From: Streptomyces sp. M92
GTDB taxonomy: Bacteria; Actinomycetota; Actinomycetes; Streptomycetales; Streptomycetaceae
Length of the DNA stretch: 64,000 bases
Assembly (NCBI RefSeq): GCF_028473745.1
Contig: NZ_CP101138.1
Span: 1 to 64,000, forward strand
Reading direction: 5' to 3'
Part shown: one piece after another, positions 7,292 through 16,100 of the stretch
Numbering within the stretch: the stretch's first letter is position 1
Layout: each line of letters opens with the position of its first letter
Position numbers and translations under genes: made by a program
Notes under the pieces: generated by a model
Seen by the model: the letters and a program-made list of their open reading frames with translations, nothing else
What the model was told of the DNA's origin: nothing
The model's database searches: none

Positions 7292-7491
7292 CCCTGCATG
7301 TCGGCGTACGGGTCCCGGCACACGGCGCTGACTCCCCAGCTGCTTACGGACGAACGTCCTCAGCACTCTGCCTTTCCGGGTCTCTCCGGTGCCGCGTAAT
7401 TCATGCGACTTGGAGCGTCGGCTCTGGAACTCTGCGGTTTGGGCCTGCGGGGCAGGGCGTTCGATCGGTGCAGAGACTGGAGTGGTGATCA

Positions 7492-8121
7492 ATGGACTTC
7501 GTGCTTGAGGGACCGGTTCTGGAGGGCAGTGTCGTACGCCTGGAGCCGCTCAGTCACCGGCATGCGGAGGACTTGGCCGCGGCGGCAGAGGAGAACCGCA
7601 GCTCGTATGGGTTCACATGGGTGCCGAAGGCCACCGAGGTCGAGGGATACATCGACGCCCAGCTCGCCCGCGCCGCTGACGGCAAGCTTGCTCCGTACGC
7701 TCAGGTGGATCGGGTATCAGGGCGGGCGGTCGGGGCCACGGCCTTCTGGGATCCGCGGCTGTGGCCGACGGGAGACGGTCTGTGCGCGATCGAGGTCGGT
7801 TTCACCTGGCTTGCGGCGTCGGCTCAAGGCACCGGGACGAACACCGAGGCCAAGTACTTGTTGTTCAGGCACGCGTTCGAGGGCTGGGGGGTAGCGCGTG
7901 TCGACTTGAAGACGGACGCACGGAATACCCGTTGTCGGGCTGCGATCGAAGGAGTAGGCGCCCGTCTCGAAGGTGTCCTGCGGAACTGGTCCCGGTCGTG
8001 GGCCCCTGGCGAGGATGGACTTCTCCGTGATTCCGCGATCTTTTCGATCACCTCAGCGGAGTGGCCGGACTGCCGCACCAGGCTTGAGCAGCGAATCGCT
8101 CGGGTCCTCGAGCGCAGGTGA
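7492..8121 (+). CDS. GNAT-family N-acetyltransferase (RimJ/RimL type)
   Basis: A 209-residue protein of the RimJ/RimL-like branch. LEGSVVRLEPLSHRHAEDL near the N-terminus is the usual opening. IEVGFTWLAASAQGTGTNTEAKYLLFRHAFEGWGVARVDLKTDARNTRCRAAIEGVGARLEGVLRNW covers the acetyl-CoA site and the N-x-x-S/C-x-x-A-I-x-x-x-G-x-x-x-E-G motif. The P-loop Q/R-x-x-G-x-G/A appears as AQGTGTN. The likely substrate is a protein N-terminus or a small amine; it is not determined. It converges with the membrane-protein gene downstream. Confidence 0.85.
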   Translation: MDFVLEGPVLEGSVVRLEPLSHRHAEDLAAAAEENRSSYGFTWVPKATEVEGYIDAQLARAADGKLAPYAQVDRVSGRAVGATAFWDPRLWPTGDGLCAIEVGFTWLAASAQGTGTNTEAKYLLFRHAFEGWGVARVDLKTDARNTRCRAAIEGVGARLEGVLRNWSRSWAPGEDGLLRDSAIFSITSAEWPDCRTRLEQRIARVLERR

Positions 8122-8208
8122 CAGGGTGCGGATCTGCCGGCTCCGAAGGAGCCCGAGTCGTCCCCGCCACGGCGTCTGAGGGCCGATGCGCAGAGCATCT
8201 GAAACTGC

Positions 8209-8604
8209 TCAGTCCGTCTGCGCAGGGGCGGCAGCGATCAGCAGTGCGGTGAACGCGACGGGGGCGGCTGTCTGGTAGACCACCCAGACTTCACCACCGG
8301 CGCCGCTGCCCTGCCACGCCGTCAGGAGGCCGGCCAGGGCCGCCAGTACCCAGCCGCTGTCGTAGGCGATCATGAGCCGCATGTAGGTGCGCATCGACCG
8401 GCGGCGTGTGTATCCGATCCCGACCCCGCCGCCGATCAGCAGGGCCACGCCCGAGACGACCATCAGCCAGGCAGGCGTGCCGAGTAGCCGGCCGAGCGGG
8501 GCAGCGCCGGCGATGTAGACAGCGGCCAGCAACACCTTGAAGGCGCCATCGGCGATGGCCCCCACCGTCCGGCGGCTCATCCGCGGTGCCACGACCTGGG
8601 TCAT
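8209..8604 (-). CDS. Small integral membrane protein
   Basis: A 131-residue protein with four hydrophobic segments (about residues 20-42, 46-66, 83-100 and 108-126) separated by a basic YTRRRSMRTYMR loop. No family is recognised. It is divergent from the TetR gene with 68 bp between the starts, so it is the likely target of that regulator, a common local-repressor arrangement. Confidence 0.7.
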   Translation of the reverse strand: MTQVVAPRMSRRTVGAIADGAFKVLLAAVYIAGAAPLGRLLGTPAWLMVVSGVALLIGGGVGIGYTRRRSMRTYMRLMIAYDSGWVLAALAGLLTAWQGSGAGGEVWVVYQTAAPVAFTALLIAAAPAQTD

Positions 8605-8644
8605 GAATGTTCCCCCCAGAAGCTCGTTCCGGCTGATTGATCCC

Positions 8645-8674
8645 GTAACAAGATTACGGCAATAATCAGATTAT
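8645..8674. promoter_or_regulatory. Candidate TetR operator between divergent genes
   Basis: Two inverted repeats lie close together: GTAA-CAAGA-TTAC (8645-8657) and the perfect ATAATC-A-GATTAT (8662-8674). The second overlaps the start codon of the TetR-family gene. Their AT-rich character stands out in this GC-rich DNA. Binding here would repress the regulator itself and probably the divergent membrane protein. Confidence 0.55.
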
Positions 8675-9302
8675 GAGAATGACGAGAGCAGAGGCCAAGG
8701 AACGCAACCGTCGCGCCTTGCTGGACGCTGCGTTCGAGGTCGTGTCCCGGGACGGGTACCGGGCCAAGCTCGACGAGATCGCCCAGCGCGCCGATCTGAC
8801 CACGGGCGCCGTCTACTCACTGTTCGGGAGCAAGAACGACTTGGTGGTGGCCCTGGTCGCCGACTACCTGCGGCCGTACTACGACGAGATCGAGCAGGCG
8901 GTTCCCGCCGGACTCGACCTGCTGGAAGCGGTCGACGCCTTTGCCCGGTACTACCGGCGCAGTTGTGACGCCCCGGATGCGCGGTCGCGCCTGTCGCTTC
9001 AGATCACCTTGCTGGACATGGCCGTGCATGACCCGGAGTTGGGATCCCGGCTCGCCACATCCATCCGGTCGCAGGAGGAGCATCTGATCGCGCTGTTCAC
9101 CGGAAGGACACATGGCGGGAGCGTCGTGACGTCGCAGCAGGCGCAACGCCTGACCACCGCGCTCAGGGCACTCTTCGTCGGCCTCAGCCAGGGCGTCACC
9201 CTTGGTCTTGCTCCTGGTGCCGACGAGCAGTACTTCGCCGCTGCCGCACGCTCCTTGGCGTCCGGCATGTCCCTCATCGATCACGACGAGGGCGGTTCGT
9301 GA
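8673..9302 (+). CDS. TetR/AcrR-family transcriptional regulator
   Basis: A 209-residue regulator. The N-terminal HTH is clear (KERNRRALLDAAFEVVSRDGYRAKLDEIAQRADLTTGAVYSLFGSKNDLVVALVADYL, residues 9-66), followed by an all-helical ligand domain. The start is ATG at 8673 or the in-frame ATG at 8679. No ribosome binding site precedes either and a palindrome covers the first, so a leaderless transcript is possible. It probably controls the divergent membrane-protein gene; the ligand is unknown. Confidence 0.88.
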   Translation: MRMTRAEAKERNRRALLDAAFEVVSRDGYRAKLDEIAQRADLTTGAVYSLFGSKNDLVVALVADYLRPYYDEIEQAVPAGLDLLEAVDAFARYYRRSCDAPDARSRLSLQITLLDMAVHDPELGSRLATSIRSQEEHLIALFTGRTHGGSVVTSQQAQRLTTALRALFVGLSQGVTLGLAPGADEQYFAAAARSLASGMSLIDHDEGGS

Positions 9303-9484
9303 GGGCCACTGCGGAAGAGCCGTGCCGTCTCACCATGGGTGAGACGAGGTGCGATTGCTCCTTCAGCGCACGATGCGTGCACGTCACCAGCCATCCCCAC
9401 TCGGCGCTGACCATGTCAGGTCGGACGCCCAACGGGTGAAACCACGTCAGAACATGCAAAGCGGTTGTCATCGCGCCCACAGAA

Positions 9485-9498
9485 GTCAGTATGCTGAC
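9485..9498. promoter_or_regulatory. Inverted repeat before parA
   Basis: GTCAG-TATG-CTGAC ends 3 bp before the parA ATG, and two further GTCAG half sites lie within 80 bp upstream. The position fits an autoregulatory operator of the partition operon, as is known for plasmid parAB systems. ParA here carries an extra N-terminal DNA-binding-like region that could recognise it (inference). Confidence 0.45.
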
Positions 9499-9501
9499 GT
9501 C

Positions 9502-10665
9502 ATGGCTTCCCCCTATCCCGACGGAGACCGGGAAAAGGTAGCGTCCAAGCTGCCCTCGGCGCTCCAGCAAGCGCTCAAGGTCCGCGCCGCCGAACTCAGC
9601 CTGGACATCCAGGACGCCGTCGAGGCGGCCATCAACGACTGGCGCGACAGCACGAGCGGCGGCGCCGAGGTCGACACCGCCGGTGCGCGGTCGTTCTCCA
9701 CGTGGCTTCCGCCAGGCCTGTACGAGCAGTTCAAGGAGACGTGCACCGATCGCGGCGTCTCCTACACGCAGGGCCTCGCCCAGTCCATCCGCGGCTGGCT
9801 CGACGCCAACCCCTCCCCCCAGCACGGCGCCCGCGGCACCGAACCCGAGCGGAAGATCGTCGGCAACCAGAAGGGCGGGGTCGGCAAGACCGCCATCTCC
9901 GCCGGCATCGGCGAGGCCTACGCCGAGGCGGGCAAGCGCGTCCTCATCGTCGACTTCGACCCGCAGGGCCACCTCAGCGAACAGCTCGGAGTCCCCCAGA
10001 TCGAACCCGACCACGACAGCCTGGTCTCGCACATGTGCGGCGACGGCAGCGGAGACCTGCGCGACCTCGTCGTGGTGATAGAGGACCCGCGGTTCCAGAA
10101 GCGCCTGCACGTCCTGCCCGCCTGCTTCGACGGGTTCCTCCTCGACGCGAAGATCGCCGTCGTGGCCACGCAGAAGCGCGGCTTCCAGAAGGAGGCCGCC
10201 CTCGAGCTGGCGCTGCGCCCGCTGGAGGCCGACTACGACGTGATCATCGTCGACTGCCCCCCCAGCCTCGGCATCGCCATGGACGCCGCCCTCTACTACG
10301 GGCGCCGGCGCCGCGGCGAAGCCGCCGGTGGCTCCGGGGTAGTCATCCCCGTACTCGCCGAGGACTCCTCCGCCACCGCCTACGGCATGCTCGCCCAGCA
10401 GATCGAGGACCTCTGCGAAGACCTCTCCCTCGAGATCGACTACCTCGGCCTCGTCGTCAACCTCTACGACTCGCGCCGCGGTTACGTCGCCACCTCCTCC
10501 CTGGACAACTGGAAGTCGCTCGGCGACCCGAAGGTCCTCGCCGTCATCGGCGACCTGAAGGAGCAGCGGGAAGCGGTCCGCAAGCGGATGCCGCTGCTGA
10601 GTTACGCGCCCCAGAGCGACCAGGCGGAAGCCATGCGGCAGGTAGCGAGGGGAGCCACCCGGTGA
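9502..10665 (+). CDS. parA: Plasmid-partition ATPase ParA with N-terminal extension
   Basis: A 387-residue ParA/MinD-superfamily ATPase that moves ParB-parS complexes over the nucleoid. The deviant Walker A is KGGVGKT at residues 124-130, followed by VLIVDFDPQGHLS (Walker A') and YDVIIVDCPPSLG (Walker B, about 245). The first ~110 residues are not part of the ATPase. They contain two ribbon-helix-helix-like stretches (KLPSALQQALKVRAAELSLD; TWLPPGLYEQFKETCTDRG), suggesting DNA binding and autoregulation as in long plasmid ParAs, though those usually carry a helix-turn-helix. The ATG at 9502 was chosen over longer readings because the upstream part holds operator-like repeats. The stop overlaps parB (GTGA). 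Confidence 0.92.
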   Translation: MASPYPDGDREKVASKLPSALQQALKVRAAELSLDIQDAVEAAINDWRDSTSGGAEVDTAGARSFSTWLPPGLYEQFKETCTDRGVSYTQGLAQSIRGWLDANPSPQHGARGTEPERKIVGNQKGGVGKTAISAGIGEAYAEAGKRVLIVDFDPQGHLSEQLGVPQIEPDHDSLVSHMCGDGSGDLRDLVVVIEDPRFQKRLHVLPACFDGFLLDAKIAVVATQKRGFQKEAALELALRPLEADYDVIIVDCPPSLGIAMDAALYYGRRRRGEAAGGSGVVIPVLAEDSSATAYGMLAQQIEDLCEDLSLEIDYLGLVVNLYDSRRGYVATSSLDNWKSLGDPKVLAVIGDLKEQREAVRKRMPLLSYAPQSDQAEAMRQVARGATR

Positions 10666-11819
10666 GCAAGGCGGACACCCTGGGGTCGGCACCCGCCTTC
10701 GGCGCGGCCCGCGGCGCCCGGTCCTCCCGGCGCAACCTCATCGACAAGACCATCGCCGGTGAGGAGTCGACCACGGCGGCCATCACGGAGCTGCCGGTCA
10801 CCCTCATCAGCGACAACCCCGACAACCCGCGCAACCACCTGCGCAACCTCGACGAGACGGTGCAGAGCGTCCGCGAGGTCGGCATCATCATCCCCATCGC
10901 CGTCGCCACGGTCGACGCCTACCTGCGCAGCCGGCCGGACCGCGCCGACGACCTCGACGACGGAGCGAAGTACATCGTCGTCGACGGCCACCGGCGCCTG
11001 GAGGCCGCCCGCCGCGTAGGCCTGGCCACCATCCCCGTCCGCGTCGACAACGGCCGGGTCGCCACCGACGAGGCGCTCCTCGAGGCCGCGTTCGTCGCGA
11101 ACTACCACCGCGACGACATGACGGACCTGGAGGAGGCCCACGCCCTCAAGACCCTGGTCGACTACTACGGTTCCCAGACCAGGGCGGCCAAGCGGCTGGG
11201 CATTCCGCAGAACACGATCTCCAGCAAGCTGTCCCTGCTGAAGCTCACTCCCGAGCTCCAGAAGGACCTGGTGACCGGGGCGCGGAAGGTGGAACACGTC
11301 CGCAACCTCGGCAAGTTGTCCGCCGACGAGCAGAAGGCCAAGGCGGACGAACGGGCGGAGGCGGCCCGCGCCAAGGCGGAGGCCCAGTCGGCGCGTGAGG
11401 TCGTCGAGCGCCAGGCGGGCCCCGCCGATTATCACGGCGTGATAATCCCGGAGACGCCCGCCGAGCAGGTCACCCCCTCTCCTTCCGCTTCACCGGTTAC
11501 CGCGTCGGCCGCGTCACAGGCACCAGCGCCCGGTCCCGGCGCACCGACACCGCCCGCCGAGCGTGAGCAGGCGGCTTCCGAGTCCATCCCGGTACCGCGC
11601 GCCGGTGCGGCGGAGCCCGGTCCGGCGAACGCGGAAGAGGCGCAGCCGAAGCAGCCGAAGCGGCTCCCCTACGACGACGCCTTCTACTGCGTGCACCATC
11701 TCCACCAGAAGATGACGGCCGAGACGTTCGTCCAAGGGTCCCGGGTGTGGATGGACATCCTGCGGGAGCGGCACCCGGACGAGTACAGAGCCCTGCTGGC
11801 CGAGCTGGGAGCCCGGTAG
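10662..11819 (+). CDS. parB: Partition protein ParB
   Basis: A 385-residue ParB family protein with a GTG start overlapping the parA stop. The N-terminal domain contains LPVTLISDNPDNPRNHLRNLDETVQSVREVG and the CTP/arginine-patch motif as VDGHRRLEAAR (about residues 106-116; GHRR replaces the usual GERR). The HTH is YYGSQTRAAKRLGIPQNTISSKLSLLKL (about 168-195). A Glu/Ala-rich coiled segment and a Pro-rich linker (about 230-335) lead to a C-terminal dimerisation domain (about 340-385). A parS-like site lies within the linker-coding region. Confidence 0.92.
   Translation: MSKADTLGSAPAFGAARGARSSRRNLIDKTIAGEESTTAAITELPVTLISDNPDNPRNHLRNLDETVQSVREVGIIIPIAVATVDAYLRSRPDRADDLDDGAKYIVVDGHRRLEAARRVGLATIPVRVDNGRVATDEALLEAAFVANYHRDDMTDLEEAHALKTLVDYYGSQTRAAKRLGIPQNTISSKLSLLKLTPELQKDLVTGARKVEHVRNLGKLSADEQKAKADERAEAARAKAEAQSAREVVERQAGPADYHGVIIPETPAEQVTPSPSASPVTASAASQAPAPGPGAPTPPAEREQAASESIPVPRAGAAEPGPANAEEAQPKQPKRLPYDDAFYCVHHLHQKMTAETFVQGSRVWMDILRERHPDEYRALLAELGAR
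11428..11446. other. parS-like centromere site, copy 4, inside parB
   Basis: An identical copy of the 19-bp palindrome within the parB reading frame, encoding residues 256-262 (DYHGVII) of the low-complexity linker. That protein segment is under little structural constraint. The AT-rich codons clash with the surrounding GC-rich linker, which argues that the DNA site, not the peptide, is selected. Confidence 0.72.
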
Positions 11820-11836
11820 CGGACCGGCAGTCGCCC

Positions 11837-11879
11837 CACGGCCCTGTTCGCCTTCCTCGTGACGGCGGGCGGGGCCGTG
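11837..11879 (+). terminator. Hairpin after parB
   Basis: CACGGCCC and GGGCCGTG form an 8-bp stem with an inner CGCC/GGCG pairing in the loop, 17 bp behind the parB stop. It probably terminates the partition operon. Confidence 0.5.
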
Positions 11880-11958
11880 TCTGTTCGTTTGCCGGCGTAG
11901 TCGGTCGTGCCCCGCCCTTCTTCGGGCAGTTCGCGCATGATCACTGGTGACGAGTGGG

Positions 11959-12745
11959 TCAGTGTGCGGGGGGAGGCTCGATGCATCCGGTTTCTGGGAA
12001 GTGTCCGTTGACGTTGACCCATATGCGTGAACTGCTCACCGCGCCGGAGATGCAGGCGGATTGGCCGACGTAGATGCCGAAGACGCTCCCGTCGGCCGGG
12101 ATGGTGGCGGCTGTGCCCGTGGTGCGGTTGCTGACTTCGACGCGCCAGGGGACAGCGATGTCCTCGAGGACGGGCAGCAGGTGTTCGGGGGAGATGCGCC
12201 CACGTTGCTGTTGCGTCTTGAGGGCGGCCTTGACCTCCTGGGTTTTGGCGGTGGCTGCTTGTTGGTCGAAGGCAGTTGGCCTTGTCGGAGAAGAGCGGCG
12301 GGTAGCCCGTGAGCAGGATCCTTGCGTTCGGTGCCTTGGCGTTGATCTGCTTCAGCGTTTCCGTGATGTCCGGCCGGACAATGGTGTTGATGATTCCGGG
12401 GATCGCTTCGGCCAGGGGCTTGCCGATGTCCTTGGTGTCCCTGCCGCCGACGTGGGAGTCGGTGTCGCCGCTCTCGAACGCCTTGTTGGCGCAGCTGCCG
12501 TCGCCGATCGCGATCAGGCATTTCTGGATGACGTCGGCGAAGCGTGGGTCGTTGCCGCCGATGCTGATGGTGACCAGGGAGGTGTTCTGGTCGAGGTATC
12601 CCTTCTCGATCTGCGGTAGTTCCCTGCTGTTGCTCTTGACCACGCCTCCGTGGAGCACGTTGTACGTGTCGGTCGGGCTCCGGAGCACGCGATCAGGTGC
12701 GGGTCCAGGGAGGGGTCGAGGCCGTCGGCTCGTTCACCGATCGAT
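11959..12745 (-). pseudogene. Decayed SGNH/GDSL hydrolase
   Basis: Three reading frames must be joined. An N-terminal scrap reads LIACSGA. The next frame reads DTYNVLHGGVVKSNSRELPQIEKGYLDQNTSLVTISIGGNDPRFADV, including the GND block, and ends with ARILLTGYPPLFSDKANC. After a shift near 12275, a third frame reads FDQQAATAKTQEVKAAL and ends IWVNVNGHFPETGCIEPPPAH. The first GDS catalytic block is absent. This was a secreted lipase/esterase of the Streptomyces type, now inactivated by truncation and at least two frameshifts. Confidence 0.8.
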
Positions 12746-12789
12746 GTACTGCGCCCGGGGATCGTTGCCTGCCGTGACCAGGCCGTCGG

Positions 12790-13143
12790 TCATGGCAGCT
12801 CGCCGTGGAGCCGGTGAGCGCGTTCCTCACCTCGCAAACGGTCCATGTCGACTCCGCGCTGTCGTACCGCCTCGACCCAGGCGACCACGTGGCTGCCGAA
12901 GTCGGCGACCCGTGAGAGGGGAATGTCCCTGGCAGCGGTGAGGAGCGTCAGCAGACCGTCCGCCGACGTGTCACCGCTGTCGCAGGCCCGGCACAGGTCC
13001 GCTTCCCGGTAGCCGTGGACGGGCCGCCCGGCGTTGTTCGTCCACGCATGACCGAACCGGACACGGAGCAGAGCCGCGCCTCCGCAGCGGGCGCACGGCG
13101 GCACCTCGCCGACCCTGACGGCGATCTCATCACCGTCGGTCAT
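12790..13143 (-). CDS. DUF6300-type small zinc-ribbon protein
   Basis: A 117-residue protein starting at the ATGA overlap with the dnaE stop, so it is translated with dnaE. Two Cys pairs, PPCARCGG near residue 16 and LCRACDSG near residue 50, look like a zinc ribbon. The tail is helical (FGSHVVAWVEAVRQRGVDMDRLRG). It resembles DUF6300 of Streptomyces, whose function is unknown. The tight coupling suggests an accessory role to the polymerase, but this is only inference. Confidence 0.7.
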   Translation of the reverse strand: MTDGDEIAVRVGEVPPCARCGGAALLRVRFGHAWTNNAGRPVHGYREADLCRACDSGDTSADGLLTLLTAARDIPLSRVADFGSHVVAWVEAVRQRGVDMDRLRGEERAHRLHGELP

Positions 13144-16100
13144 GCCACACCGTGCCAGGTGTCCTGACCGAAGGAGCCCTTGATGTCGGAGGCGATCGTG
13201 GCGGCGTTCACCATCGACTGAAGGACGTAGACCGTGGTCTTCCGGGGGCCGCGTACGAAGAGATGGACGGGGCTTTCGCCGGGGTGGGCGCCCATGATGC
13301 GCTTGAGTTCCCTGACCATCGGCTCGTTGACGCGGTGGTGGGGGAAGGCCAGTTGGACCGGCGCCGCACCGGTGCGCTCGGCGGCCGTCACGTCGAGGAC
13401 CTGGAGTTCCTGGCCGAAGACGCTGATGGCGCCGTCCCGGTCGTTGATGCGCCCCTGGACGGAGATCACGCTGTCCTCCACCAGCGCGCCCAGCACGAGC
13501 TGGTAGGTCGCGGGGAAGAAGAGGACCTCGATCGTGCCGTCGCGGTCGGCGAGGTTCACGATGGCCCAGGCGTTGCCCTGCTTGGTCACCTTGTTCTGGA
13601 CGCTGGTGACGAGGCCGGACAGCCGCACCGTTCCCTCGGTCCGGCCGGAGGCCAGCAGGTCGGGGATGGTGGTGTCCCGGTGGGCGGCGAGGATGTGCTC
13701 GGTGCCGTCCAGGGGGTGGGCGGAGACGTACATGCCGAGCATCTCGCGCTCGGTGGACAGCAGCTGCTTGCGCGGCCACTCGCCGTCGTCGATCCGCACG
13801 TCGAGGCCGAAGCCGGAGTCGCCGTCGTCGCCGGTGCCGCCGCCCAGTCCGGCGAAGAGGTCGTCCTGGCCGTAGGCCGCGGCCTTCTTCAGCGGCACGA
13901 CCGCGTCGATAGCCGACTCGTGCACGGCGCACAGTCCCCTGCGGGTGTGACCGAGCGAGTCGAAGGCGCCGGCCTTGATGAGCGATTCGACCGCCCGCTT
14001 GTTGAGGGCCGGCAGGTCGGCCTTGTCGAGGAAGTCGGCGAAGCCGGTGAACTTCCCCTTCGCCTTCCGTGCCGCGACGACCGTGTCGATGACGTTGTCG
14101 CCGACGTTGCGCACCGATCGCAGCCCGAAGCGCACGTCGTCGCCGACGGCCGTGAACTGTGCGACGGACTCGTTGACGTCCGGCGGCAGGACGGTGACGC
14201 CCAGCTTTCGGGCGTCGGCCAGGTAGATGCCGGCCTTGTCCTTGTCGTCGCCGACGGACGTCAGCAGCGCCGCCATGTACTCGGCCGGGTAGTTGGCTTT
14301 CAGGTACGCGGTCCAGTAGGAGACGAGGCCGTAGCCGGCGGTGTGGGACTTGTTGAAGGCGTAGCCGGAGAAGGGGAGCATCACGTCCCAGATGGCCTTG
14401 ACGGCCTCTTCCGAGTAGCCGTTGGCGGTCATGCCGTCGTGGAACTTCTCCCACTCGGCGGCCAGGACCTCGGGCTTCTTCTTGCCCATCGCGCGGCGCA
14501 GCATGTCGGCGCCGCCGAGGGTGTAGCCGGCCAGGGTCCGGGCGATGGCCATGATCTGCTCCTGGAAGATGAGCAGGTGGTGCGTCGAGCCCAGGATCGG
14601 GTCCAGGACCTCCTTGAGCTCCGGATGGATCGGTTCGGGCTCCTGCTTGCCGTTCTGCCGCAGCGCGTAGTTCGTGTGCGCGTTGGCCGCCATCGGGCCG
14701 GGCCGGTACAGGGCGAGGGCGGCGGCGATGTCCTCGAAGCGGGTCGGCGCCATCAGCTTGAGGAGTGCGCGCATGCCGCCGCCGTCGAGCTGGAACACCC
14801 CGAAGGTGTCGCCGCGGCCGAGCAGCTCGAAGGTCTTCCGGTCGTCCAGCGGAATGACGACGGTGCCGCTGTCGCCGTCCATCGGGTCGACGGTGGCGAG
14901 CCTGACGCCGCGGTTCTCGCGGATGTTCTCGATGGCGTGGTCGATGACGCCCAGGTTCCGCAGGCCCAGGAAGTCCATCTTGACCAGCCCCATGTTCTCG
15001 CAGCTGGGGTAGTCGAAGCCGGTGATCTTCACGCCGTCGGAGGCGCGCATGTGCAGCGGGATTCGGTCGGTGAGCCTGGTCTTGGACAGGATGACGGCGG
15101 CCGCGTGCACGCCGGTGCCGCGGGTCAGGCCCTCGACGCCCTTGGCGGTGTCGATGACTGTCTTCACGTCCGGCTCGTTCTCGTACATCGTCCGGATTTC
15201 ACCGGCCTCGCCGTAGCGGGGGTGCGCGGGGTCGAAGATGCCGTCCAGCGGGATCGACTTGCCCATGATGTCCGGTGGCAGTGCCTTGGTGATCCGTTCA
15301 CCGTGGCTGAAGGGGTAGCCGAGGATCCGTGACGAGTCCTTGATCGCGTTCTTGGCCTTGATCTTGCCGAACGTGTTCACCATCGCGGTGTACTCGTCGC
15401 CGTACTTCTCGGTGACGTACCGGACCATCTTGTCGCGCCGGCGGTCGTCGAAGTCGAGGTCGACGTCGGGCGGGTTGATCCGCTCGGGGTTGAGGAACCG
15501 CTCGAAGAGCAGGCCGTGCTCCAGGGGGCACAGCTCGGTGATGCGGGTCGCGTAGGCGACGATCGAGCCGGTCGCCGAACCACGGCCGGGGCCGACCGGC
15601 ACGCCGTTGTCCCGGGCGTACTTGCAGATGTCCGCGACCACGAGGAAGTACGAGGAAAACCCCATCGGACCGATGACCGACATCTCGGTCTCGAAGCGCT
15701 CCAGAACCTCGGCCGGTACGGGATCGCCGTACCGCATGGCGAGGCCGGCCAGGACCTCCTTGCGCAGCCAGGACTCCTGGGTCTCCCCGTCCGGCACGTC
15801 CGGGAACTGGGGCATCTCGTCGACGTTGTCGAAGACCTCGTCGTACGACCCGACCCGCTCGGCGATCAGCAGCGTGTTGTCGCAGGCCTCGGGAAGCTCC
15901 GCGAACAGCGCCCGCATCTCGGCCGCCGTCTTCAGGTAGTAGCCGCTGCCGCCGAAGCGCAGCCTCTTCTCGTCGGCCTTGTTCTTGCCCACGCCGATGC
16001 AGAGCAGGTTGTCGTGCGCGTCGGCCTGGCTCTCGTGGATGTAGTGCGCGTCGTTGGTGGCCAGAAGCGGCATGCCCAGCTCCTTGGCCAGCCTCAACAG

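Noticed and set aside
12690..12793. Short ORF (MTDGLVTAGNDPRAQYIDR) overlapping the DUF6300 stop
   Set aside because: Only 19 codons and lying in the decayed SGNH hydrolase region; most likely debris.
13152..15332. A 726-codon ORF antisense to dnaE, and similar long antisense ORFs opposite lanB, lamG, rhs and the cas genes
   Set aside because: High-GC genes produce long mirror frames. The opposite strands encode recognised proteins with catalytic motifs, and the antisense products show no family features.
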